DNA from: Myxocyprinus asiaticus
Lineage: Eukaryota > Chordata > Actinopteri > Cypriniformes > Catostomidae
Length of the DNA: 64,000 bases
Assembly (NCBI RefSeq): GCF_019703515.2
Contig: NC_059382.1
Coordinates: forward strand, 12,999,001-13,063,000
Direction: 5' to 3'
The position numbers and the translations under genes are program-made. The notes below the pieces were generated by a model, which saw only the letters and a list, made by a program, of their open reading frames with translations, was not told the origin of the DNA and searched no databases. Positions within the stretch are counted from its first letter, which is position 1. Every line of letters starts with the position of its first letter. Shown here in pieces: positions 22,962-35,738 of the stretch.

Positions 22962-23809
22962 CAGGGTTGGGGAGTAATGGAATACATGTAACAGGATTAC
23001 ATATTTAAAATACAAAATATAAGTAACTGTATTCCACTACAGTTACAATTTAAATCATTGGTATTTAGAATACAGTTACATTTTAAAAGTATTTTGATTA
23101 CTGAAGAGATTACTTAACATTTTATTGTCATTTGTTTCATTTAATATTTAGTCCTTTCAGATGGAAAACATTTATACATATAAATGATGCGATCCAAAGT
23201 GCTTTTGAACAGCGGTGAAACACTTTCTTATGATATGTTACATTCATACGAGCAGACAGAGAAGTAAGTTTGAAGTAAGTTTGCAGCAGAAGCAATAGAA
23301 ATAAACCTTGTGTAAATTGTCAGCTTTACGTTAAGCTAAAATGCTATTTCTAGCCATTTTACATGCACGTTACCAGGCACGATCATATTTTTTTATCAAG
23401 AAAATTCACTTTAGATCATAAATTCTTTTTTTCTAGTAATACCTTTGATATTAGGGCAAAAATTGTATTCTTGATAATAATGTTTGTATTGTTTTCCTGT
23501 AAAAATATCTACAAATCCTTAAACAAGATCAATTTGATTTATCTTGTTTTAGAAACAACACTGCATAAGATATTTAGGTTTTTCAGAGAATGTATTTTTA
23601 ACATGTGTATTTTGTCTTACTGTACTGGCAGAGTTTTTATAGTCAAAACAAGTGAAAAAATCTACCAGTGCTGAAGAAGTAATCCAAAGTATTTAGAATA
23701 CGTTACTAACCTTGAGTAATCTAATGGAATACGTTACAAATTACATTTTACAGCAGGTATTCTGTAACCTGTAGTGGAATACATTTAAAAAATAACCCTC
23801 CCAACCCTG
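22962..23809 (-). mobile_element. Non-autonomous hAT element, copy B
   Basis: This 848-base copy is inverted relative to copy A (17729-18575). It starts CAGGGTTGGGGAGTAA and ends TAACCCTCCCAACCCTG. The exact 8-bp duplication CCAGTACA lies at 22954-22961 and 23810-23817. The body is close to copy A over its whole length, with no open reading frame of note. Confidence 0.92.
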
Positions 23810-23867
23810 CCAGTACATACTGTGGATGGGTTTTCTAAAGAACCATAGAACGTATGTTCTCCTATGG

Positions 23868-26294
23868 CAGGGTTCCCCAATTAGTTTTCACCAAGGGCCA
23901 AATTCTGTCAACAATACAAAGTCAAGGACCACGGCATTCAATGTAATGACAAAGTGTTTGTGCTGCTTTTATTATTATTAATATTGTTATTATTAATACT
24001 ATTGTTGTTTTTATTATTAAAAAGCCACACACAAATATTCAGATTTTTTATTAGTTATTTTTTTCAATATTAGTAGCCTGTTTTATTTATTCAAACAATT
24101 ATGAACATTTTGTTTGTATACAGATACACAAAACTACACAAATTTGCCTGCTGAAACAAAAACTTTAATGAACAAACTGTTTCTGCTCATCTCCAAACGG
24201 GATCTATCCCTGCACTTTCCCTAATTGCAGATTCAATTATTAGACATATTTAGCATTAATATTGTTATTGTTCTTAATGATAATATAACAAAGTATTGCA
24301 ATAATTTCAATAAAGAAAAGAATGTGAGCCAATTTATTCTTATATATAATTTTTAATATTAAGCACCTTGCACCTTGTGTTATATTATACAGACATTAAT
24401 TCAGACATTATAAAAAAGAGTAGTTGACTTCGGGAGTCCGTTTGGAATATACCCGTAGCAAAATACATGCAATAGCATTCTTTACTCATCTCGCATAACT
24501 CAGAATGCATCAGTACCTTGGAAAGAAAATAATGAAACTGTAATGCCAAATTAGATAAATAAATGCTTTAACAGCGTTCAATATATTACTGTAATCTCTA
24601 ACAGCTGAAGGTGCGGGCAGGAGACTGGTATAACTGTTTGTACTGTACAGGGGACTCTAGGTCTCGTTTGGAAGGCTGCGTCCTCTGGAGGTCGCATTTG
24701 TCGGCCGCATATGTCATTGAGGCTGTCTCATTTCAGAAAAGCGAGTAGGACATTCTGAATGCAGCCTTCGAATGCGACCTTCTTTCACAGGAATTCGGAG
24801 GATGCATGAGGTGTATCCTTCATGGCCACTCACAACCCACAATTCTTTGCTTTAACAGAAATGAACATAATTTGTCTAAATAAAATGACGCGAATTTGCT
24901 CGAAAATATGATGTATATGAAACGCAAGTAATGCTAATTCCCAAGTTGAAGTACCCCAATAGACTGGTGCAGTATATAATATGTATAACTACAGTAATAT
25001 ATAATTAAAATAAAGTATTATAGACTAAAATTACAGCTGTAAAATCTATTTTCTTTTCTCTCTATATCATTATAACTCTCCTAAAATTTACCTCATATGT
25101 TCCCTTCCAAAGGGTCTTTGTTCCTTTCTCAATCAAAGCGCTGGTGCTTTTTAAAGAATGGTATGCTGTCATAGCAACCGTGATAAGTTCTGTTTCAGTT
25201 TGTCCTAAGGCTGTCTCGTTTAAACAAGGCTTGTTTAAAGGAGGACACTCCGTATACTGCAGCCTTAAAAGAATGCGTTCTAGCTAGCGCATAGCCTTCG
25301 AAACAAGACACAGCTTGAGTATTCTCCTTGTTTTGTAACACAGAAGTAAGCAGTGGCTGCATTTCCGACAAATGTGTAAAAGTTCCGCTGTTATTGATTG
25401 CAATGTAAATAAATAGAAGGATAATAATACCAGAATTTTGTGATAGAAGTTTATAAACCATCACAAAACCACAGGATGTACAGCAGAATGATGACCTAAT
25501 GTTGGATAATTATCTAACTTCAGCATTTATAGTAAAAGATTAAGTAAATCATTCACTTGTTGCTGTATGTTGTTGTATTGAAGAAACGGTAATAAAATCT
25601 GCTTCTTATTTTACAGAGATCGTGACGATGCAGTGTTTCTTGTCTCCATGTAAACCTCCATTTATATGTACCTGCATAACCTCCAATGATACCTTTATTT
25701 ATTTATTTCCAAAGGCGATGTTTCATAAACCATGCTGAATGCGAGATCTGCATGTCTGTTTACTATGCACCGCTAGGAAAGAAAGAATGCTCTCTGAAAG
25801 AACGGAGAGTAAAATGCATTTATTAATTTGCCAAGATGAAACAAGATGCAGTTTTGGTTCAAAGAAAGTTGAAGCAGGATTTTCCCGGCATCTTTCTTCT
25901 CTCTGCTGGTTGTGTAAAGTTTGTGGAGGCGTGTCAGACAGTGCGGATGACTCTCCTGTCAGTGCCTGATCTCTCATTCATTCCTCCTGTGCAACAGTGT
26001 GATAAAACAATGGCAAAATGCGATATACAGTCAAATTATATGCATTCAAAACCAATGAGTTTAGTTAGTATTTTTGTATCACTAAAATAGCTGGAAGTGG
26101 CTGATACCGGAAGAGGTCCACATTCAAGGTTGATAATGGCAGCACCCTAGTTTCGCTTAAATATAAGGTGGAAAGATAGACCTTTCATTGGAAGTTTGTA
26201 TCGCAAAATCATCACGGATTTGGTGTGAATAGGCCTTTAGCGCGGAACAAAGCGTTTGTCTCTGCCTATTAGGGCCGCCTATTGAGGAACCCTG
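23868..26294. mobile_element. Large non-autonomous hAT element (2.4 kb)
   Basis: Ends CAGGGTTCCCCAATTAG and CTATTGAGGAACCCTG are inverted repeats, and TCCTATGG is duplicated exactly at 23860-23867 and 26295-26302. No transposase frame was found in 2427 bases. It contains a smaller inverted-repeat unit at about 24661-25309. It lies only 58 bases from copy B. Confidence 0.88.
24661..25309. repeat. Nested inverted-repeat unit inside the 2.4-kb hAT element
   Basis: GTCTCGTTTGGAAGGCT at the left matches the complement of AGCCTTCGAAACAAGAC at the right. No target duplication was visible, so the exact borders and class are uncertain. Confidence 0.45.
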
Positions 26295-26302
26295 TCCTAT
26301 GG

Positions 26303-29300
26303 CCTTTATGGAACCTTTATTTTTAAGAGACATGGTAAAAAAAAAAATTGTCAAAATCAGTCAACAAAATACTCAAATAACATAAGTGCTGACACTTCCA
26401 TTAAAAGTGTTAGTGGCTGGTAGTCTTCAATAACATAGCCCCAAAAATGTAGCAAAGAATGTTTGTGACATACCACTGTAAAAAATCATGTTTTCCATGC
26501 AGACCTCTAATTTCCCAGCATACTTCTCAAGCCTTCCCACCCCTTTAAAAGCATGGATTTAAATAATTGTGCCACTGTCTTCTAATAACTGCCAAAAAGC
26601 AGCTTCTCATTATCTAATCTTAGACTCAAGATTTACAAATCTTTAGGCAATTCACGGTTATGGCCGTGTGAGTTCTAGTTCTCCCAGCCAGTACATGAGC
26701 TATCTAAAAGAACCCTGATTTATACATGGCGACTGATAATTACTAGTGTCTTCCCATTTGTCAAAAAAGGACTAAGAGGGGTTTAAGAGCATTCTTGAAG
26801 TTCTCAGTACAAGACAATTAATCTGCCAACCCCTCTTGTAAATCATCAATGTTTATGTGTCGGTCTGCATAACTTAGTCAGGGCAGTAGGTGATTCAAGT
26901 GTGCAAATGTTTCCATTGCAGGTTAATCACACATTGGAAATCAAAGAATCACAGTCATGGAGTGGAACAACAAAATTCAAGAAGGTGGTAGAGAAAATAA
27001 AACACAAGTTTCATTTGTGCCATCAAGATATTTGTCTAGTGAACTGGTGTGATCACTACTTTGATAATAATGGATTTGATGACCTGGGAATTCATTCATA
27101 ATGTTTTGAGAAACAATTCAGGTTAAGTGTCCAGCTCAAGGGTGCCATTTAACCTTTGGCATGGCCATCAACTGTTCAAAGCCTTGACCATTATAAATCA
27201 CTCTTTGGCTGACATTTTAGATGTTAGATTAAAATTGGAGATTTAATATAAATTATACTAGTAGAAATATTTTTAATTAGTATTTTTTGCCTGCAAAAAA
27301 GATAAATAAACCCTATTATTGAGGAGGATTTTAGTTCCCAAACCTCGCAAACAAAACCCTCAATTACCAAGTACATAAGTCTCCCCTTTATGTGTTCATG
27401 ACCCCTAATCTTTCCTCCCACGAACACAGAGAAAGAGCATCAGAAACAATAACATTCCCACAGTCCCTTCTGTCTGGCTTCTTTAGTTTTGGTCTTTTAG
27501 AAACATTCAGGGCTCTAAGTTACTCAGGTGTATTCCTGCCAAATAGTTTGTTACATTTGGGGTTTATTATCTTTATAGTGAAACAAAGCTGTCCAATATC
27601 CAACACCAAGTCTCAAAGATTTTATTCATGTTTGAGTTTACTCTCCCAAAGCCAGCCTGTTCTTAGCATGCAAAGGTTGTGGCACTTTACATCTTATTTG
27701 AAATTATAGAGCAAACACAGTATGACACAATCCAGAGCCCTGTATTTAAACAAACCTGCATCTTGGATTATAATTGCAGAACAAGAAAAGGAAGAGGATG
27801 TTGTAATTCGTACTTAAGCAACTATATTTTCCGATAACAAAAAACAATTAGCCTTTCACTGCAGAACTGGAAATCACCCCATGCCCATAAGTGACATCAA
27901 GTCAACACATCTATCAAATAAGTTAGACTGTAGCTAAATGGCTTGACTTACCACTGTCAGCAAGTAGGAAAGAGATTATTCATTTTTAAAAGCATAACAA
28001 TATGAAATTTGCACATAAAGATCCACTGAAAAGACATTCATCCCACTAACAATGTAAATTTGGGATAGGCCCTAGCAGACCTAGTTTGAACTGACTGAGT
28101 AAAATAAAGTAATATCAAAGTGGTGCAACACTTAGTTACAAGTTACAACATACAGTGAAGTTTATTGATTTTTTTGTTTTTTGTTGTTGACCATTTTGAA
28201 TCTAATTACCAAAGAAGAAAAGAGTTGAAACTCAAAATATTTGTAAAATTTATATAAAAGTTAAACTGATGGAAACAAAGCTGTTGTTACAAAATGGAGA
28301 TTAAAATACTTTTACGCTGTGCAATATGTAAGATATACAGTAGTATCTGTTTATTTCATAATGGCATATTGTTCTGTGTTACTATTTTAAAAACTGGATA
28401 AAAAACAGCTTATAGTCACAGTAGTGTTGATCTAATTTTATATAATCTAGTTCACTGCTTGCATTATAACAACAGTCGGACACCAAACATAGCAGCACAT
28501 ATCATTAGGCTCTTTTCTGGCAAGCAGTAAAAGGTAGACAGGAAGGAAGTAATGTCCGAAATGGTTTCTCATCCTTGTCTAAATGTAATTGCACCACCAC
28601 CCACTCTGCTGATATGATCTGAGCTGTAAGAAAGCACTCTTGAGCCACTGGCCTAGCTGGAGGCTTCAGTGTGTCCTTGCTCCTTGTAAATGGACACAGC
28701 CCAAGAGAAGAAACTTTTGTCATTATGACCCAATAACAGGTCTGACCAGTGGCTTCTCCAGTTCATAGTGACTTGAACTTGAAACTAGAAATTGTCTGGT
28801 GCAATAAAAAAGAAGCAATTTTGTCTGCACCTTAGAAGAACAAGGAGTTGATGGCTATGTTTTGTTTAGGTTTATTAGTCACTCATGTGAACTCTTAGAA
28901 ATGGCATAAGCTGATGCATTTTTTTGTAGTTAAGATACTTTCTCCTATCCCAGCTTAATATGCAGAGACTGTAAGTAAGCCATTATTAGGTTGATTTCCC
29001 AGAAAAGTGTAAACTCTGTGACTGTGGTGTTACCAAATCATTTGTTTAAGAATCCGGACTGTTTGATGACCAGTGGTAGGATGATCTGTTTGTCCAACCA
29101 ACGAGACTTTTTGCATTTCTGTTTGGTGATGCTAGTGGCGCAGAAGATACACAATTCAGTTTTAAACCAATATTGCGGGTTAAATACTAGTTAATGCTCT
29201 ATTCATAGCATCTGTTGCATGCTGTATGGTTTTGGAAGTTTACCCCATAGACTTCAATTTTAAGTGCATAACTCTTAACACACATCAAGAGCACATTTCA

Positions 29301-29352
29301 AGGTGGCATAAAAATATAAATTCCCAGAGAATGAAGAAAGGAGGCCTTAAGA
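26303..29352. other. Intergenic, no gene or clear repeat
   Basis: AT-rich DNA with only short open frames lacking family resemblance. This is one of the least repeat-laden parts of the window. Confidence 0.55.
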
Positions 29353-30325
29353 CAGTGGTTCTTAACTGGTTTTACTTCAGGACACAGATTTTATATTGGA
29401 CATCAACTAGCAAACCAACACTGTACCAAAGTTGCTTATTGTACAAAAATTTATTTAAACTGTTTCATGCTCTCAGCAGCCAATAATTCACTGCACAAAA
29501 CATATTGTGGTTGGCACAAACCATGTCTATCCTTGTTGCAAGTAAACCCATATTTAATACAGCCTGGGTCATAATGTCTTTTACCTTTCTTTGTTTTGTT
29601 CACCTGCCTAATTTGGCTAGTTTCTGCCAAGTGACAGATAACATTGCATCAGGTTGCATCAGACTGATCTCACAGTGAAATCGGAAACAGTTGGTTGACT
29701 TTTCTTTAGCTAAAATCGGACTGTGCTTACCAAAATTTTAAACACTGCCTCCAGATGCCAGAGCGGTAAGTGTTGTTGGGCGTATGGGCATGTGTGAGCT
29801 CCATTTTCTGTGTTAAATGTCCACGGAAGGGCGCCAAAAGCGAGTTGTGAAGCAAGTTGTTTTCAGCTGTACAGGATGTAATACTGTGAAAAGGAATGCA
29901 TATTTTACAAACTGAACCCCAAAACCTAACAATACCATTAGTGGAAAAAAAAAGTTATGGTAAAGGGAAAAATTCAACCTCTGAATCACACTTGTTATTG
30001 ATAATGCCAACGCAATTAATTCCTGGTTTCAACGTGCTTCCTGTCACACCACAAGGGAAGGTAATTATGCTTGAGCCGATGCAAAAATGTCTGATGAGAG
30101 ATGCCGCTTATCAGTGAGTCAGCATATTGTGTCCGATCCTAGGGCACCGGAACATGCCGACTTCCCGTGTGATCATGTTGGTCGCACAGCCTTTGACATC
30201 CACAACAAAAGATATATGGAAAACATTTTAAGTTCCCTTTTAAATGCCTATTTATTTTTCTATCCTAACCATGCATGATTATATATTTAAAATAAGAAAT
30301 GTTTGGGCTGCAACCCACCAGGTCA
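29353..30325 (+). mobile_element. hAT (Charlie-like) relic, CAGTGGTTCTTAACTGG family
   Basis: The left end CAGTGGTTCTTAACTGG is intact. The right side has GCTGCAACCCACCAGGTCAAA but lacks the final GAGAACCACTG. Internal segments (TTTCATGCTCTCAGCAGCCAA near 29462) recur in the dispersed copy at 48117-52192. No transposase remains. Confidence 0.6.
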
Positions 30326-30499
30326 AAGTTTGTATCGCATTACTTTATTGTATCACATTACATACAGTATAGTTAAAACAATATTCACAGTATTGTCAAC
30401 ATTTTTTGGACAAACAGCATTGCTTAATAACCTAAAACACTTGAAAGTTCAAAGTGGGGATAAAAAGGCAACAGCACTGAAGCCCTTAACTCACAATCA

Positions 30500-31270
30500 T
30501 CACAGGTAATAACTGTAAAATATCTGTGTTCCTTTTCCCCCGCTTTGAAGTGAGGGGGCTACTGTTTGTTCTTGCCCTGTAGGAAGACACACTAGATTTA
30601 TGATTTTGCAGACAACCAAATTACACTGTCCCTAGCTGCAACCCAGGAAGGCCAGTAATCGCTTAATACACACCAGCTAATTGTGACCATACAGAGATAT
30701 AGAGTTTATGTGACACATGATAAGTGTTTTTCCATCCCTCTGGCAGAGAAAAGGTGTAAAGGCAAATTGGTAAAAGAGGCTTATCTGATAGAGCCGTAAT
30801 TTGTCATGAATGTGCCCATTTTTCTCTCAACACCCAGGAGTCCGCATAGACAATCCATCTGGATCAAGGTGGAAAACAACCTGGGAATTAATGTTGTTAG
30901 ATCGTTTAAGCTGGTCTCCCAGCCTGGCCAGCTGAAACCCCTCTAAATCCAGCCAATTGACCAGCCAGACCATGCTGGGAGACCAGCTAAGGCAAGCAAA
31001 CCAGCTAGGTTGGTTTAAGCTGTTTCTTTAACCAGCATGGATAAGAATAAATAACTTTTCAAAGAGTCGAAAACAAACGTGCAGGTGTAGATTTTGACAC
31101 ACTATGAAGTTATGTTTGTCAGCATTGCAAATTTTATTCCTCAATTTCAACACTTGTACAGTAGGAAAGAGCAGATCCTGTGCACTGAGGAGGTGTGTCA
31201 GAGCCTGTTGACTGATGTCTAAGTTTGTCTGGAGGGCACTTGTAAACACAGAATACACCTTTGCTTATAG
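30500..31270. other. bhlha9 upstream region
   Basis: Non-coding apart from the short inverted-repeat element at 30905-31035. Any bhlha9 upstream exon or enhancer would fall here, but none can be called from motif content. Confidence 0.4.
30905..31035. repeat. CCAGCTGG-type palindromic repeat
   Basis: GCTGGTCTCCCAGC (30910-30923) is mirrored by GCTGGGAGACCAGC (30974-30987), with further AACCAGC motifs to 31035. The same arrangement is seen at 46995-47125. Confidence 0.65.
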
Positions 31271-31312
31271 GCAGCTGACCCACGTGACACATCCAGAGAT
31301 TGCCTTTAAAAA
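31271..31312 (+). promoter_or_regulatory. E-box pair and TATA-like motif upstream of bhlha9
   Basis: CAGCTG (31272-31277) and CACGTG (31281-31286) are adjacent E-boxes, and TTTAAAAA (31305-31312) could serve as a weak TATA element about 180 bases before the start codon. Motif matches only; no direct evidence of promoter activity. Confidence 0.25.
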
Positions 31313-31492
31313 CCACTCTCACCTCAGCTGAGACTGATAGATCGGATCTGGTAGGAGAGAGGAGGATTTCAACGAGTTTATGATCTGCTAGCTGTTTGTA
31401 GACCATAAAGAACCACAAGTGCGACAGCTATCATCCTTTATACCAAAGATAACATTTGTATTTTGCAAAGGGTATTGGTTGTGTAGTCAGTG

Positions 31493-32323
31493 ATGAGCCT
31501 GGCCAGCACCAGTGCAGAATCTGAAGTCTCAGATGATGAGTTGGAGGATTGTCCTTTGGGTCAGGATGGTGACTGTGATGCTGAAAGCCCCGCAAGGCTC
31601 CCTTCCCACTCAGAGCGCTCTTCCAGCCCCAGTGACACAGAGGAAGTCAAGGTGGTTAAGAGGCGTAATCGACCAGTGCGGTCCAAAGCGCGAAGAGATG
31701 CGGCCAACATCCGAGAGCGAAAGCGTATCTCTGACTACAATCAGGCTTTCAACACCTTACGCACTGTTCTCAAGCACGACCTCAGTGGAAAGCGTCTCTC
31801 CAAGATTGCCACACTAAAACGTGCCATCCACCATATTTCAGCACTGTCTTTGTACCTGCAGACACATTCAACCATGGAACCAGATGCACCAACCTGCACC
31901 CATACGGAATGCCACAGACAGTCAGAAGAGAATGATCTGTTACACAAGAAGTCAAGAACATTCAAGGAACCGGTGGAGAACTACCTTCATCATCAGTCAG
32001 AGCTCCAGGGAACCTATGCCCACACAGTCTCCTCAGGTATACCTGGGATTTTATATAAGGATATCTCAAGCTCAGCATCCCCACACTACAGCCAGTGCAC
32101 CACCAACAGTGAGCTGAACATGAATCATGGACATTATAGTCACCAATGGCATGACCAGAATACTAAATACAACAGTGTGGGGCCTGGATATCAACATGGG
32201 ATGAGGGTCAGCTGTCATCAGAACCATATGGACAACTATGCAGACTCTACTACTGTGCCTTTGGCTTGGCAGCTGGGCTACCTGCAATGTCAAGGGTACC
32301 AACATTCTCTGAGTATGCACTGA
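31493..32323 (+). CDS. bhlha9: bhlha9, class A bHLH transcription factor 9
   Basis: This is a single-exon gene for 276 residues; human BHLHA9 is also intronless and about 235 residues. The acidic, serine-rich N-terminus ([11 protein letters not shown], residues 10-20) leads to a basic patch, [13 protein letters not shown] (56-68). The bHLH domain spans about 65-123, with basic-region ERKR at 75-78, helix 1 around [18 protein letters not shown], and loop/helix 2 beginning [20 protein letters not shown]. The [12 protein letters not shown] plus [10 protein letters not shown] pairing is characteristic of BHLHA9 and separates it from musculin, TCF21 and neurogenins. The C-terminal half is His, Tyr and Gln rich and not recognised. 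BHLHA9 acts in the nucleus in distal limb and fin bud; human 17p13.3 duplications and missense changes give limb malformations. The start is the ATG at 31493; an in-frame GTG just before it is not the start. The TGA is at 32321. Confidence 0.93.
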   Translation: MSLASTSAESEVSDDELEDCPLGQDGDCDAESPARLPSHSERSSSPSDTEEVKVVKRRNRPVRSKARRDAANIRERKRISDYNQAFNTLRTVLKHDLSGKRLSKIATLKRAIHHISALSLYLQTHSTMEPDAPTCTHTECHRQSEENDLLHKKSRTFKEPVENYLHHQSELQGTYAHTVSSGIPGILYKDISSSASPHYSQCTTNSELNMNHGHYSHQWHDQNTKYNSVGPGYQHGMRVSCHQNHMDNYADSTTVPLAWQLGYLQCQGYQHSLSMH

Positions 32324-32606
32324 GTAGCTTTTTTATGGTGCTCTTATGATGGAAAGCATTAGCAGTTCATGAATATAAACATATTGTGCATTGTATATGT
32401 AAAAATGTGTGCGATAGAATACTGCTGTGTATGTATGGAAAATGTTTGCCTTCAGTTAGAGATTGGAGAGTATCTCAGGTTGGGAAATATACTGTATATT
32501 ACAGAAAATGCCTGTTAAAAAACTTCCCTATGTGTTTGTTAAAAGCATAGTGTACATTGTAAATATTTATTGTTTAATATGTTGAGTATGTTGTAAATGC
32601 AAAATG

Positions 32607-32612
32607 AATAAA
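32607..32612 (+). terminator. Poly(A) signal of bhlha9
   Basis: AATAAA lies 284 bases after the bhlha9 stop, followed by an A-rich run. A second AATAAA at 32764-32769 could serve as an alternative. The 3' UTR between is AT-rich with no repeat. Confidence 0.6.
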
Positions 32613-34830
32613 GAAAAAAATTTAAAAAAATAAATAAAAACAAAAAAACTAAGAAAAAACTTAAGAAACAATGGTTTGAAAATGATGTATTGCATTAATT
32701 TAGCCTCAAAGACTTGGTTACAACTTCAAAATTCCTGATTTGTTTTCTCATGCATAAACCCCAAATAAAGCAACTTAGTGTATGATTAACATGATATAAG
32801 TTACTCGTGACTCTTTTCGAGCCTTTTTAAACCACTTTTACTCAATAAGACATAATTCTTGGTATTTATTATTGTACATAGAGTAGGCCTATGTCCTAAC
32901 TTAAGTATTATACAGTATGCAATTCTGTTAAATAGGATTAAGAAAATTAAATATTCAATATAAATAAATAAAATGTAGTTATACCGAACAATGGTTCTAG
33001 TCAAGCAATGCTGTGAAAAATCTAAAGTGCTAGTAAGCACAGTAAGTTTGAGAATATAAATTCTTTGTGCTTTAGAGAGAGAAAGAAAATGTGAAAAGTG
33101 TGTTGAAACCACTGATATACAGTATATATAGAACTGGATTGCTGATGCAACTGTAAACTGCCTGCAGGAGGTGAAGCCACCGGAAGTGTTCGAGCAGTCA
33201 TCTTGGTATGCCCAAACTCACATAGAGCATCAATGATTGTCAGGCTAAACAACCCCGTTCCACTGTCTCCGACCTGCGGATATGACAGTTGCATTTCGCC
33301 CTCTAGTGACAATCATGTTTCATTTTTCATTTGTTCGTTATGGATAATATTCGTTATGAGGGAGAAGATATACGTGGATTGTGATGTCAGAGCATTCAGC
33401 TGCCCCGGTGTTCAGTCTATCAGTGCAGCACAACAATCACCAAAGGAAGCAGCAAAACTATCTACAAGCTGTTATATCTGCTTGTTTAGGGTGACAATAT
33501 GTTCTTACTCCCGAAAGGCACTTATCGAGTCATATCGAGATTTCCCTAATCGCCTTAAAAGACCCGGGATTTGTTTGTTTTCAACATCTGTAGTCATACA
33601 TGGATACATGTCATAAATATGTGTTTGTTTGCCATTTAAACCAAGCGTATCAGTTTAGTTTTAACCAGCTTTGCTTTGCATGTCTCCCTCATTCTCTGCA
33701 CACCCACTGCTTGTGTGATAGAGGGAGAGAAAGCGCATGCTCAAGTGACTGCAAGAACAAGGCACTTTTTGATGAAAACAGAAAAACAAGTTGGCTAACT
33801 CTAAACAAACACTTTGATGTTCACAATAAATAAGTCTGAAAATGTCTGTTTGTATCTTACCTCAGTTTCAGTGAACTTGTTTACATTCAGCTGATCTGCT
33901 TGCTGATGAAGTTTGTTAGAGGTGGATACTGTTTGATACAGGTATACATAACTCGCCCTGGCTTTCAAGAAACTGGACAAACATCTGACATTGATGCCCA
34001 GTGATACAATTTTGCTACTCTTAGAAAAGTTTGCAAAAATGTGAAGTTGATATGTGTGGATTTAAACAGTACATCAGTAAACATGTTGGGATATAATAAT
34101 AATAATAAAAATGCATGTCAAATACGTACTTGGAAATGTGCTAAAGTGCTTTTATTTATTTATTTATTTATTCAATTTCTCTATCTGAGAGATGCACAGA
34201 TTCTGAAACTTTTAAGATTCGTAAACTAGCTGGAGTGTCTAGAAAACAGAAATAGATCCATTAACAGTAGAACCTCTGCCAGCAGGAGGGGGCAGTGATG
34301 GACCTTCTCCAGCAGGTTCTTCCCCTCAGGATTCAAAAAAGGGAGGTGATTCCAGTAAGGTGGGGGAAAAAAGGAACAGGAAGGAACAACTTTTAGATCT
34401 CAGCCCTCCCTAAAGGTGAAAATGACTCAGCTTTGTCTCTTGATCAGGTCCAGTCAGGCTGGCTGAGGCTGGGGAACTTTGTCAGGTAATGTTCCTCTCC
34501 GCCCCTTCACACTGTATGAGGTATGACACTCATACATTGATAGAACAAGCGTCAGCCAAGCGTCTCTTTAGACCTATTAATGACTGAATATTTTGTATCA
34601 TACGCATTGTGGTTTGAGTCAGAATAGCTAGTTCAGTCACTGAACTACATAACAGGCTCAAATTGCAGGAAAAGTATGTAGGAAAGTATTTTAAATGCTG
34701 TCATACCAAACACCTAATGAAATCTGACCATTTTTGGCATGCAGGGGAAAGGTTTGTGTTTTTTGGTTCAATACTAAAGTAGGCCACTTGAGGGCAGCAA
34801 TTGCACACAAGACTAGTCTACTACAGGCTT
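32613..34830. other. Downstream flank of bhlha9, non-coding
   Basis: No exon recognised. A (TTTA)n tract lies near 34147-34172. An open frame on the minus strand at about 33022-33312 has no recognisable family. Confidence 0.5.
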
Positions 34831-34885
34831 ACTCAAAACTGTTAGCATTTAGCAGATGCTTTTTAATACTTAAAGACTTGCAGAG
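34830..34885 (-). repeat. SINE 3' tail fragment
   Basis: GCATTTAGCAGATGCTTTT resembles the complement of the fish SINE tail AAGCATCTGCTAAATG. Too short to assign to a family. Confidence 0.4.
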
Positions 34886-35094
34886 TACTGACTGCAGGGA
34901 ATGTAAGCTTGGTGGCTTAGCAGTTGAGGAGCAGGATGTGAACACAGTTAATCAGAAGATTTTAAGTTACTCCTGCTGAACTTAAAACCTTTGAATTTGC
35001 AGCCAAGTGAGAACCAATGACGTTTGATGCCATTGATGTCAAACCTTGCACAGCATATTTGAGAAAACAGTGTAAATGTGATTTGAGAGCTACA

Positions 35095-35162
35095 GGTTTG
35101 GAACAACAAGAGGGTGAGTATACGATGACAGAATTTTTATTTTTGGATGAACTATTCCTAAT
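35095..35162. mobile_element. Angel-like foldback fragment
   Basis: GAGGGTGAGTATACGATGAC, then TTTTTGGATGAACTATTCC, is the right arm of the family with a decayed end. The left arm is absent. Confidence 0.5.
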
Positions 35163-35738
35163 CCTAGTATAGATTTTGCTCAGAAATGCACTGACTGGCA
35201 TTAGAAAGCATATTTCAAAATTGATTTTACACTTAATTCCTATAATAACATTAGCACATAGTTCAGGTTCATCTTTATTTATAAGTCAGACTGCCTACCA
35301 GTCTAATGTTAATTACCATTTCATCAAATGCCAGGGTAAAAAAGTCTAGCATAAATCCATGTAAGGCCCCATGTACTGTATTTTATCCATTCTCTCAGCA
35401 CCTCTTTTCAGACATTTATATGACTAATACAGCATGTCAGTGTGAACATAAACACAGTTTAATGCTAACAAAAGGCAGCTATGGCATAGAAGACAGATAA
35501 TTACTGCTGCACTTAAACAATCTGGTGAGCAGAGAGTCTTGTGTTTCCTGAGTCCAGTTGACATAGTGGAACTGTTAGTGCAGACACTCCCTGATGGATT
35601 GGGCAAAGACTAACTGCTAGCCAGCTAAATGACAGATTGCACAGTGACAGTGGAGATGATTGTGAATCATTTTCTGTGACAGATAAGTTTGTTTCATGCC
35701 AGTATGTTTAATGAGCTCATTGCATGATCACTGTATAT

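Noticed and set aside
31490..31492. GTG as the start of bhlha9
   Set aside because: It directly precedes an ATG at 31493. Vertebrate mRNAs would use the ATG, and nothing supports GTG initiation.
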